A stretch of DNA of 14,694 bases, from NCBI GenBank assembly GCA_964624465.1, contig CAZUZD010000143.1, positions 1-14,694 on the forward strand. The letters run 5' to 3'. The notes under the pieces were generated by a model. The model was not told where the DNA came from. It worked only from the letters and a program-made list of their open reading frames with translations, and searched no databases. Shown piece by piece: positions 7,994-14,101 of the stretch; position 1 is the first letter of the stretch, and every line of letters begins with the position of its first letter. Both the position numbers and the translations under genes were made by a program. Source of the stretch: CAZUZD01 sp964624465. Lineage in GTDB: Bacteria > Planctomycetota > Planctomycetia > Isosphaerales > Isosphaeraceae.

Positions 7994-8464
7994 TCAGCCC
8001 CTGGGCACCAGGAACACCTCGAGGTGCTGGACCTTCCAGTCGGCGCCCGAGCGCTGGCGGATCTGCACGAAGGGCAGGGTCAGGGGCGACTCGGTGCCGC
8101 TGGTCAGCTCGAAGGTGCCGGAGATGAGCAGCAGGTCGGGGCCGAGGAACCGGGCGTGCTCGACGAGGTTGCGGGCCCGGATCGACTTGCCGTCGCGGAA
8201 CAGGTCGGTGTAGAGGCCCTCGATGGCCGAGTGGCCCCGGCGGACGTCGCGTTTGGTGCCGGCGTCTCCCTGGGAGACCATCACGATCTCGGCCTCGTCG
8301 AGGAACGTGTTGGCCAGGCCGGCGGCGTTGCGGGCCTCGAAGAGCGCCGCGCCGGCCGTGGTGAGCTGCCGGGCCAGCGCGGTGGACCCGTCGTCGGCCG
8401 CCAGGGCGGCGGTGCCGATCAGGGTTGCGACCAGGATGGCCGCGAGGTGCGTCAGGTGTCTCAT
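7994..8464 (-). CDS. Secreted NTF2-like (SnoaL/DUF4440-type) protein, paralogue 1
   Basis: A 156-aa protein. A Sec signal peptide (about 1-22, MRHLTHLAAILVATLIGTAA then LA) precedes a single NTF2-like domain of the SnoaL/DUF4440/SgcJ-EcaC kind: a helix with ALARQLTTAGAALFEARNAAGLANTFL, then the polyketide-cyclase-like beta sheet ending in VQHLEVFLVPRG. Many such proteins are small-molecule-binding or enzymatic cones, but this one has no assignable activity. GGGAGG lies 8 nt before the ATG. A tandem paralogue lies 100 bp upstream on the same strand, and the asparagine synthetase follows 90 bp downstream, so the three may form an operon. A weak promoter-like pair sits in the gap. Confidence 0.82.
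   Translation of the reverse strand: MRHLTHLAAILVATLIGTAALAADDGSTALARQLTTAGAALFEARNAAGLANTFLDEAEIVMVSQGDAGTKRDVRRGHSAIEGLYTDLFRDGKSIRARNLVEHARFLGPDLLLISGTFELTSGTESPLTLPFVQIRQRSGADWKVQHLEVFLVPRG
8130..8181. repeat. 52-bp tract nearly identical to 8701-8752
   Basis: Within NTF2-like paralogue 1, bases 8130-8181 match 8701-8752 of paralogue 2 at 51 of 52 positions (mismatch A8166/C8737). The tract encodes the shared RARN-x-VEHARFLGPDLLL block, while the rest of the two genes is much more diverged. Confidence 0.85.
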
Positions 8465-8504
8465 CGGTCGAGCCTCCCGTCAGGTCCCGGTGTCTCCTGC
8501 ACAA

Positions 8505-8533
8505 ATTGGACCGCGCCCGGACGGCCGGTGCAA
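8505..8533 (-). promoter_or_regulatory. Weak promoter-like pair before NTF2-like gene 1
   Basis: Minus strand: TTGCAC, 17 nt, TCCAAT, ending about 40 nt before the ATG at 8464. Match to the consensus is modest. It is listed because the other NTF2-like gene has a similar TTGC...CAAT pair with the same spacing. Confidence 0.2.
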
Positions 8534-8550
8534 TCCAGACCTCCGGATTC

Positions 8551-8574
8551 GACCGATTCGGCCTTCAATCGGTC
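8551..8574 (-). terminator. 8-bp hairpin across the stop of NTF2-like gene 2
   Basis: GACCGATT (8551-8558) and AATCGGTC (8567-8574) pair perfectly around an 8-nt loop, and the stop codon (8565-8567) lies at the loop-stem border. It could be a weak terminator or processing site between the two NTF2-like genes. The stem is AT-containing and short, so the call is tentative. Confidence 0.3.
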
Positions 8575-9047
8575 TTCTGGTAGAACAGCTCCACCGACCG
8601 GATCAGCCAGAGCTTGCCCTGGCGGACCCGCACCTGGACGAACGGGATGCCGAGCGTGGCGTCGTCGCCGAGGGTGACGTCGAAGGTGCCGGTGATCAGG
8701 AGCAGGTCGGGGCCGAGGAACCGGGCGTGCTCGACGCGGTTGCGGGCCCGGAACGGCTTGTCGGTCTTGAACAGGTCGCGGTATGCCTCCTCGATGGCGG
8801 TGCGGCCCCGGCGGATCTCGCTCTTGAGGCCCTCGGAGTCCTTCTGGACCAGGCTGACCTCGGCGTCGTCGAGGTAGGTGTCGACCAGGCCGCGGGCGTC
8901 CTTGGCGGCGAACAGCTTGGCGCCGGCGTCGGTCAGCTCGCGGGCGATGGCGGTCGCCTCGTCGTCGGCCCGGACGGCGGGGGACAGGACGGGAGCCAGC
9001 AGGGCGAGGGCCGCCAGCAGGGCGGCACGGAGGTGGAGCGGGCGCAT
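8565..9047 (-). CDS. Secreted NTF2-like (SnoaL/DUF4440-type) protein, paralogue 2
   Basis: A 160-aa protein from the ATG at 9047, preceded by GGAG at 8 nt. The signal peptide spans about 1-27 (ending P-A-V-R-A before DDE), followed by one NTF2-like domain: AIARELTDAGAKLFAAKDARGLVDTYL, then DDAEVSLVQKD, the VEHARFLGPDLLLI strand, and a final VELFYQKTD. It is about half identical to the gene at 7994 over the mature domain, so the two are tandem duplicates. Function is unknown; a periplasmic or cell-surface location is inferred from the signal peptide. The reading frame extends to 9101, but that part lacks a ribosome-binding site and would bury the signal peptide. It is divergent from the LarA-like gene. 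Confidence 0.82.
   Translation of the reverse strand: MRPLHLRAALLAALALLAPVLSPAVRADDEATAIARELTDAGAKLFAAKDARGLVDTYLDDAEVSLVQKDSEGLKSEIRRGRTAIEEAYRDLFKTDKPFRARNRVEHARFLGPDLLLITGTFDVTLGDDATLGIPFVQVRVRQGKLWLIRSVELFYQKTD
8701..8752. repeat. 52-bp tract nearly identical to 8130-8181
   Basis: Second copy of the conserved intragenic tract, in NTF2-like paralogue 2, with one mismatch to the first copy. It may reflect recent exchange between the duplicates or strong constraint on this strand of the fold. Confidence 0.85.
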
Positions 9048-9103
9048 GGGTCGGTCTCCGGGAGAGTGAGCCGCCTGATCGTCAGGCCGATCGGGGCGCA
9101 TTC

Positions 9104-9132
9104 ATTGCAACGCGCCGGCCCTCGGGGGGCAA
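9104..9132 (-). promoter_or_regulatory. Weak promoter-like pair before NTF2-like gene 2
   Basis: Minus strand: TTGCCC, 17 nt, TGCAAT, about 57 nt before the ATG at 9047. It lies in the divergent gap to the LarA-like gene. The boxes are only partial matches to the sigma-70 consensus. Confidence 0.2.
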
Positions 9133-9251
9133 TTCGGAACCGGCGGGCGGCGCAACCCGGGTGGCGGCGCGGGTCGCCCGCTGGCATCATGGCTGCGAGC
9201 ACCGGGCGCCGCGGGCCCGGGCCAAACCTCAAGGATGGCGGTGCCACGGCG

Positions 9252-10655
9252 ATGAGCAGGGCCAAGGATGCAGGGAGCGCCGGCGGCGCGCGGATCAATC
9301 TGCCCTGGGGTGCCGACGGCCGGCTGCCGCTGGACTGGCCGGCGCACTGGCCGGCGCCGCGGGTGGGCGAGCCCCGCCTGGAGGAGCCGCTGGCCGACTA
9401 CCCGGCGGCGCTGGCCGAGGCGCTCGATCGGCCCGAGGGGAACCTGAGACTGGGCACCCTGGTCGGGCCCGGAGCCACGGTCGCGATCGTGGTCGACGAC
9501 CCCTCGCGCTGGACGCCGGTGCGGGAGGCGTTGCCGGTGGTGCTGGAGCGGCTGCACGCGGCCGGCGTGGCCCGCGACGCGGTCACGATCAGCCTGGGCG
9601 TGGGCCGGCACGCGGCCGCGGATGAGTCGGCGCTGCGGGCCCGGGTGGGGGATGCGGTCTTCGACGCGTATCCGTGCTACAGCCCGCCGGTCGACGACCT
9701 GGGCCAGTACGTGGACCTGGGCATCACGCCGCAGGGGGTGCCGGTGCGGGTGTTCCGGCCGGTGGCGACGGCGAGCGTGCGGGTCCTGATCGGCTCGGTC
9801 CTGCCGCACCTCCAGGCGGGGTTCGGCGGCGGCTACAAGCTGATCTTCCCGGGGTGCAGCCACCGCAGCACCCTGGGCGCCTTGCACCGGCAGGGGCTGG
9901 GCGGGTCGGGGCCGGGCGGCGGGGGGCCGACCGACGCGGCCCGGCTGCTGGGCGGCGACGTGCGGTCGAACCCGATGCGGCAGGCGATCCGCTCGGCGGC
10001 CGCGCTGCTGCCGGGGCCGTGCCTGTCGATCAGCCACGTGCTCGGGCCGCCGGGGACGGTCTTCCGCGTCCGCGCCGGCGCCGTCGAGGCGGTGCAGGAG
10101 GTGCTGGTCGAGGAGGCCCGCCGCCGCAGCGCCATCGAGGCCGGCGACCCACCCGCCGACGTGGTCGTGGCCGGCAACTTCCCCTGGCCGGGCGACCCGA
10201 TGCAGAGCTTCAAGGTCCTCTTGAACCACCGCGCCGCCGGCGTGCCGGGCGGGGCGCTGGTCGGGTTCTTCTGGACCGATCCGGCCGAGATCGACCGCTC
10301 GTTCCCGCTGCCGGCCCTGCGGGCGATCGCCGCCACGGGGGCCGTGGGCGGCTGGGTGGTGCGGCGCGGGCTGCGGCTGGCCGATCGGATCGTGTCGGCG
10401 ACCGAGAGCCCGAGCAAGTTCATGCTCCGCTGGGCCCGCGAGCTGGTCGCCGACCGCTCGGTGCACGTCTACGCCCCGCCGCTGCGGCAGCGGCTCGGGC
10501 CCCGGCTCGGCCCGGTGCGGCTGCACGACGACGTGGCCGACCTCTGGCGCGGGGTCGAGCGCTCGCTGGGCCGCGTCCCGCGCGCCGGCCACGTCTTCCC
10601 CAGCGGCGGCCTCACCTACTGCCCCCAGCCCCAGCAGCCCCCCTGGGGCGGCTGA
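9252..10655 (+). CDS. LarA-family nickel-pincer racemase/epimerase homologue
   Basis: A 467-aa homologue of nickel-dependent lactate racemase (LarA, DUF2088). LarA uses a pyridinium thioamide/thiocarboxylate nickel cofactor bound to a lysine to move hydride on 2-hydroxyacids. Numbered from the ATG at 9252, D83 and R86 lie in VDDPSR, H120 in GVGRH, H186 in VLPHLQAGFGGG, K196 in GGYKLIFPG, H212 in LHRQ, and Q318 and K321 in MQSFKV. Spacings between H120, H186, K196 and H212 (66, 10, 16) equal those of L. plantarum LarA H108, H174, K184 and H200 as I recall them, so the active site looks complete. A Gly-rich loop (about 215-226) is inserted after H212. No larB, larC or larE cofactor genes are in the window. 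The start is uncertain: no good ribosome-binding site, and an in-frame ATG at 9189 is possible. The substrate may not be lactate. Confidence 0.85.
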   Translation: MSRAKDAGSAGGARINLPWGADGRLPLDWPAHWPAPRVGEPRLEEPLADYPAALAEALDRPEGNLRLGTLVGPGATVAIVVDDPSRWTPVREALPVVLERLHAAGVARDAVTISLGVGRHAAADESALRARVGDAVFDAYPCYSPPVDDLGQYVDLGITPQGVPVRVFRPVATASVRVLIGSVLPHLQAGFGGGYKLIFPGCSHRSTLGALHRQGLGGSGPGGGGPTDAARLLGGDVRSNPMRQAIRSAAALLPGPCLSISHVLGPPGTVFRVRAGAVEAVQEVLVEEARRRSAIEAGDPPADVVVAGNFPWPGDPMQSFKVLLNHRAAGVPGGALVGFFWTDPAEIDRSFPLPALRAIAATGAVGGWVVRRGLRLADRIVSATESPSKFMLRWARELVADRSVHVYAPPLRQRLGPRLGPVRLHDDVADLWRGVERSLGRVPRAGHVFPSGGLTYCPQPQQPPWGG

Positions 10656-10671
10656 GGGCAGGCGGGGGCGG

Positions 10672-10708
10672 GGACCAGCCGGCCGGCCCGGCCCGGCCCG
10701 GCCGGTCC
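10672..10708. terminator. Bidirectional hairpin between larA-like and thioredoxin-like genes
   Basis: GGACCAGCCGG (10672-10682) pairs with CCGGCCGGTCC (10698-10708) over 11 positions with one mismatch, enclosing a CCGG-rich loop that can fold further. It fills the 54-bp gap between two convergent genes. No U-tract on either side. Confidence 0.4.
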
Positions 10709-10709
10709 G

Positions 10710-11270
10710 TCAGTCGTTGTGGAGCTGGCGGAGGCGGCCGGAGAGGCGGAGCAGGAGCTGGGCGCGCTCGAACTCGCCGAGCCACTCGGCGGTGACGGCG
10801 GCGGTGGCCTCGGCGTCGGGCGGCACCAGGCCGGTCGGGCACGAGGGGCCGAGCTGCTGGGCGGCCAGGCGGCGGTAGGTGGCCAGGGTGCGGTCGCCGT
10901 AGCGGAAGACCTCGAAGAAGTCCTCGCTCAGGAACACCGCCACCGGCACCCGCTGGCCGCCGTTGACCATGAGCGCCGACCGGACGTCCTCGTGCTGGTC
11001 GCGGTCGAGGTAGCGGACCTCGATCGCCGGGCTGGCCTGGTCGAAGTGGTCGAAGATCGGCACCTGGTTGATGCAGTCGCCACACCAGGCGCCGTTGAGC
11101 ACCAGCACGGGCATGCGGCGCTGGAAGCCGCCGAGCAGGGCGGCCTGGTCGGCGGTCAGGGCGATCCGGGCGTGCATGGCGTCCCAGCGGCGGCGCTGCT
11201 CGGGGTTGGCGTAGGTGTCGAGGAAGGTGGTGTAGGGCAGGGCCTCGTCGAAGAGAGCGGACCAGTTCAT
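10710..11270 (-). CDS. Thioredoxin-fold protein with WCGDC motif
   Basis: A 186-aa cytoplasmic thioredoxin-like protein, closest in layout to the Thioredoxin_9 type (PF14595). The N-terminal helical part (MNWSALFDEALPYTTFL, then ANPEQRRRW) is typical of that family and guides the choice of the ATG at 11270 over one at 11324, although neither has a strong ribosome-binding site. The redox motif is W62-C63-G64-D65-C66, after the strand MPVLVLNG, and the cis-proline expected in this fold is P109 in R-V-P-V-A-V-F. No signal peptide is present. CGDC differs from the CGPC of classical thioredoxin, which usually means a different redox potential or partner. The partner is unknown. It converges on the LarA-like gene and is divergent from the TAXI gene; no co-transcribed neighbour. 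Confidence 0.83.
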   Translation of the reverse strand: MNWSALFDEALPYTTFLDTYANPEQRRRWDAMHARIALTADQAALLGGFQRRMPVLVLNGAWCGDCINQVPIFDHFDQASPAIEVRYLDRDQHEDVRSALMVNGGQRVPVAVFLSEDFFEVFRYGDRTLATYRRLAAQQLGPSCPTGLVPPDAEATAAVTAEWLGEFERAQLLLRLSGRLRQLHND

Positions 11271-11513
11271 CGGGAGCACTCGGCGGGCCGGGGGAGGGGA
11301 GCAGCACGGGGCTGCATCCAGCATAGTCGCCGCCGGGGGAACCGGAAACCGCGACGGCCCCGCGGACGGCGCCCGGCCTGGGACTTTGGGGGTGCGGGCC
11401 CCCCTCGGCTCTCCTAGACTGGCGGCACGGATCTGGATCGACAGCCCCCTGACCCTGGATTGGACCGGGCGGGTCGGGATCGCGTGCGGGCGTTACCGAG
11501 GCTGGAGGGGTGA

Positions 11514-13025
11514 ATGAGCGAGGGGACTGCGACGCCGCGGCGGGGGCGATCCGGGCTCGGGCTCCGCGACGGCCTGATCATCCTGGCCGCGCTGGCCGTG
11601 ATGGCCGGGGGCGTCGCCTGGATCCGACGTGAGCCGACGGTGGTGCCGCAGACCCTGACGATCAGCGCCGGCAGCCTCGAAAGCGAGCGGGCCCAGGTCG
11701 CCCTCGCCCTGGCCGACGAGGCGAGCGAGCGCGGCCTGACGCTCAAGATCGTCGAGTCGGGCGGCTCGGAAGACGCGCTCCGGCAGCTGGCCAACCCGGA
11801 CAGCGGCCTCGACCTGGCGCTGGTGCAGGGGGCCCTGGCGCTGGAGCTGACCGAGTCCGCGGAGGTCAGCCAGGTCGCGGCGCTGCACGACGAGCCCCTG
11901 CATCTGCTGGTCCGCGGCGCCGAGCGGCTCGAGGCCGTGAAGGCCCAGGGCCTGGGCGCGCTGCGGGGCCAGACGATCGACGTGAGCCGACCGGGCACCG
12001 GCACCTACCGCATGGCGCTGGAGGTGCTCGCCTTCGGCGGCCTGTCGCCCGACGATTACACGGCCACCCACGACCGCCTGCTCGACCTGCGGAACGCGCG
12101 GCCGGAGGACCTGCCCGACGCCGTGTTCCTGGTCAGCTCGCTGCCCTCGGCGGTCGCCGAGCTGCTGGTGCAGCGGCACGGCTACCGGGTGGCGCCGCTG
12201 CCGTATGCGGCCGCCTTCGCCCGCTGGCGGGGCAACGGCACCCAGAGCGGCATCGTGCACCGGCAGGTGCGCGAGGGCCTGATCCCGGCGCTGACCTACG
12301 ACCGCGAGCCCCCCGTGCCGGCCGAGCCGGTGCCGACCCTCGCCACCCGCACCCTGCTGATGGCCCGCACCGGCCTCGACCCCGACCTCGTCGAACGGCT
12401 CGTGGCCGTGGTCTTCGAGTCGCCGTTCCGCAACTTCGACGACCCGGCGCTCGACGTGACCCTGCTGAACGTGACCCCCGAGGTCGACTGGCACCCCGGC
12501 GCCGTCAACTACATGCGCCGGAACAAGCCGATCATCGCCGACGACCTGCTCGACATCGCCGACAAGGAGGTGAGCCTGGCCGCCGCCCTGCTCGGCGGCC
12601 TGTTCGTCCTGGTCCAGTGGATCCAGCGCCGGCTGCGGCAGTCCCGCAACCAGGGGTTCGAGGCGTACATCATGAAGGTCGCCGGCATCGAGCGGCAGGC
12701 GCTGGCGCTGGAGGTGGCCCCCGAGCTCGACCTGAAGGCCCTGCTGCAACTGCGCCGCGACCTGGTCGGCCTGAAGGCCGAGGCCCTGGAGCGGTTCGCC
12801 GCCGGCGAGATCGACGGGGAGGTCCTCATGACCGGGTTCCTCACCCAGGTCAACGACGCCCGCGACCACCTCACCCGGCTGATCCTCCACGAGCGCGACA
12901 ACCTCGAGGAGGTCGCCCACCGCCAGGGCGTGGGCCCCGAGGCCCTCTGGAACCAGGCCGCCGGCCCCGCCGGCGACGGCCCCCCGGCCGCTGCCCCGGC
13001 CCCGGCCCCGGCGGCCGACGCCTGA
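11514..13025 (+). CDS. TAXI-type ligand-binding protein with two membrane segments
   Basis: A 503-aa protein with a strong start (GGAGG 5 nt before the ATG). A signal-anchor helix lies at about 19-37. Residues 45-330 form a periplasmic binding-protein domain of the TAXI (TRAP-associated extracytoplasmic immunogenic) type: LTISAGSLESERAQVALALA, the ligand-loop-like SGGSEDALRQL, DLALVQGALA, then LRGQTIDVSRPGTGTYRMALEVL. A second hydrophobic helix at about 353-370 is followed by a basic stretch (QRRLRQSR) and about 125 residues of charged, helical sequence ending in a Pro/Ala tail. TAXI proteins normally serve TRAP transporters with DctM-like membrane subunits, and none is encoded nearby. With both ends apparently cytoplasmic, the protein looks more like a tethered binder or sensor than a free transport subunit. 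That reading is an inference. Confidence 0.82.
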   Translation: MSEGTATPRRGRSGLGLRDGLIILAALAVMAGGVAWIRREPTVVPQTLTISAGSLESERAQVALALADEASERGLTLKIVESGGSEDALRQLANPDSGLDLALVQGALALELTESAEVSQVAALHDEPLHLLVRGAERLEAVKAQGLGALRGQTIDVSRPGTGTYRMALEVLAFGGLSPDDYTATHDRLLDLRNARPEDLPDAVFLVSSLPSAVAELLVQRHGYRVAPLPYAAAFARWRGNGTQSGIVHRQVREGLIPALTYDREPPVPAEPVPTLATRTLLMARTGLDPDLVERLVAVVFESPFRNFDDPALDVTLLNVTPEVDWHPGAVNYMRRNKPIIADDLLDIADKEVSLAAALLGGLFVLVQWIQRRLRQSRNQGFEAYIMKVAGIERQALALEVAPELDLKALLQLRRDLVGLKAEALERFAAGEIDGEVLMTGFLTQVNDARDHLTRLILHERDNLEEVAHRQGVGPEALWNQAAGPAGDGPPAAAPAPAPAADA

Positions 13026-13051
13026 CGGGGTCGAGGCGGCCGCCCCTCAGG
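13021..13051. terminator. Bidirectional hairpin enclosing both stop codons
   Basis: CCTGA (13021-13025), a bulged C, and GGGG (13027-13030) pair with CCCC (13043-13046) and TCAGG (13047-13051). The TGA of the TAXI gene lies in the left arm and the TGA of the convergent gene (13047-13049 on the minus strand) in the right arm, the same arrangement as at 1387-1421. Confidence 0.45.
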
Positions 13052-13637
13052 ACAGCACGCCGATCAGCGCCGTGCCCTCACGAGCGGCGGCCGCCTCGAC
13101 CCAGCCGCGGACGACCTGCACGTCGGCGGCCAGCCCGGGGTCGACGCCGAGGGCGTGGACGTTGAACCGCCGCAGCGGCGCCAGGGCCGCCGGCAAGACC
13201 CCGGGTGTCCAGATCCCGAGGAACGGGAAGTCGTCGGGTGTCGGCAGGGCGACGGGCAGCGGCCGGTCGTCGTACGCCAGATCGCTCAGCCGCAGCGGCA
13301 CGTTGCCCGCCGCCAGCGCCCCGTCGAGGCGATGGATCCAGTCGGCGGCCCCCACGATCCCCGAGAGGCTCGGCAGCGGCTCGCCCAGGTGCCGGCACAG
13401 CGCCTCGAAGGCGTAGCCGTAGAGGAACCCCAGCTCCGGGTCCAGGGGCTCGCCCGCGAGGATCTGGCCCAGCGCCTCCCGGCAGGTCAGGCCGCACTCG
13501 TCGTCGATGGCGTCGACCTGCTCGAAGAACCAGCCGCAGCGCGCGGCCACGGCGTCGAGCAACCCGGGGTCGCGCGCCCCCAGCGCCCGCTTCAGCTCGA
13601 CCAGCGGCACAGCGAAGACCTCGAGCGTCGCGGACAT
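13047..13637 (-). CDS. DUF7691-like protein of unknown function
   Basis: A 196-aa cytoplasmic protein without signal peptide or membrane segment. GAGAGG lies 7 nt before the ATG at 13637. The N-terminus (LEVFAVPLVELKRALGARDPGLLDAV) and the central block (REALGQILAGEPLDPELGFLYGYAFEALCRHLGEPLPS, about 53-90) resemble the DUF7691 family as I remember it, where a GxPxDPxxGxxYGYAxxxLCxHxGE pattern recurs. No function is established for that family. A C-terminal half with PDDFPFLGIW (134-143) is less familiar. Cysteines are few (34, 48, 52, 81) and not arranged as an obvious metal site. It converges on the TAXI gene with 21 bp between stops, so the two are not co-transcribed. Family assignment is moderate; that it is a real gene is likely. 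Confidence 0.72.
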   Translation of the reverse strand: MSATLEVFAVPLVELKRALGARDPGLLDAVAARCGWFFEQVDAIDDECGLTCREALGQILAGEPLDPELGFLYGYAFEALCRHLGEPLPSLSGIVGAADWIHRLDGALAAGNVPLRLSDLAYDDRPLPVALPTPDDFPFLGIWTPGVLPAALAPLRRFNVHALGVDPGLAADVQVVRGWVEAAAAREGTALIGVLS

Positions 13638-13826
13638 CTGAACGCCTCTCCGGCGCCTGATCGACTCCGGCCCCGCTCCACCGCGAACCGTCTCATCACT
13701 CTAGGGCCGCCCCCCACCCAGGACCAGCCCACCGCCACCCCTCACTCGACGCTCCCGTACGACGAACGCCGGGGTGCCCAGGTCCCGCGTGCGGGGCCCG
13801 GATCCAGGGGCCTCCGAATCGTCGTC

Positions 13827-13858
13827 GTGGCCACGCTGACGCTCAGGCCACGGCACAC
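13827..13858 (+). repeat. Inverted repeat, left arm (32 bp)
   Basis: Starts GTGGCCACGCTGACGCTCAG and is the reverse complement of 13974-14004 except that GA in this arm is replaced by a single C in the other. About 115 bp separate the arms. Weaker similarity continues outward, with GGCCTCCG and CCCGGATC blocks in both flanks. Confidence 0.9.
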
Positions 13859-13880
13859 AGCACCTCCGTCCGAGGCCGGG

Positions 13881-13911
13881 GATCCGGGCTCCGGGGCCGG
13901 AACCCGGGCAC
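13881..13911 (+). repeat. Direct repeat copy A (31 bp, self-complementary)
   Basis: Matches 14040-14070 at 30 of 31 bases (G13896 versus T14055). Each copy contains CCGGGCTCCGG and CCGGAACCCGG arms around 2 nt, so a minus-strand transcript would fold into an 11-bp hairpin with one G-U pair. It lies between the arms of the inverted repeat. Confidence 0.9.
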
Positions 13912-13973
13912 GCGGGCGATCCCCGATCGAAGACCCTCGCGGGGACCGGACGTCGCGATGTCGGCTGCTTCCG

Positions 13974-14004
13974 GTGTGCCGTGGCCTGAGCGGAGCGTGG
14001 CCAC
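13974..14004 (-). repeat. Inverted repeat, right arm (31 bp)
   Basis: Reverse complement of 13827-13858 with one GA/C difference. It is followed on the plus strand by the second copy of the 31-bp direct repeat. Confidence 0.9.
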
Positions 14005-14039
14005 GTTGCGGAGGCCTCCGCGATCATCCGAGGCTTCTC

Positions 14040-14070
14040 GATCCGGGCTCCGGGTCCGGAACCCGGGCAC
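14040..14070 (+). repeat. Direct repeat copy B (31 bp, self-complementary)
   Basis: Second copy of the near-palindromic unit, 31 nt downstream (on the minus strand) of the SWIM gene stop at 14102. Because it folds and lies just past that stop, this copy could also act as the SWIM gene's terminator. Confidence 0.9.
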
Positions 14071-14101
14071 CACGGCTCGGTCCCGTCAGGCAGGCGGGGG
14101 C

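Larger units (their letters stand above)
13638..14101. other. Non-coding repeat-bearing region
   Basis: Open frames cross this stretch, but their translations are repetitive (CPGSGPGARI twice, VPGFR-type repeats) and come from DNA repeats, so I call no gene. The region holds a 31-bp direct repeat (13881-13911, 14040-14070), each copy a near-palindrome, and a 31/32-bp inverted repeat (13827-13858, 13974-14004). Together they resemble an intergenic repeat element with inverted units. Confidence 0.7.

Noticed and set aside
5993..8677. Very long plus-strand open frame (894 codons) opposite AsnB and the NTF2-like gene
   Set aside because: The translation is Gln/Gly/Ala/Val/Arg-rich without domains, and it is antisense to a clear AsnB gene. 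Long shadow frames are expected at this GC content.
8223..9251. N-terminal extension of the LarA-like frame by over 340 codons
   Set aside because: It overlaps both NTF2-like genes in antisense and lacks domain features. LarA homology begins only after 9252.
9102..10592. Minus-strand open frame of 496 codons opposite the LarA-like gene
   Set aside because: Arg/Pro/His-rich composition with no family features; the plus strand has the full set of LarA residues.
11493..12920. Minus-strand open frame of 475 codons opposite the TAXI gene
   Set aside because: Gln/Arg/Gly/His low-complexity translation. The plus strand has a strong ribosome-binding site, membrane segments and binding-domain motifs.
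13843..14073. 76-codon minus-strand frame starting within the repeat region
   Set aside because: It consists almost wholly of translated repeat units, with no ribosome-binding site or family resemblance.
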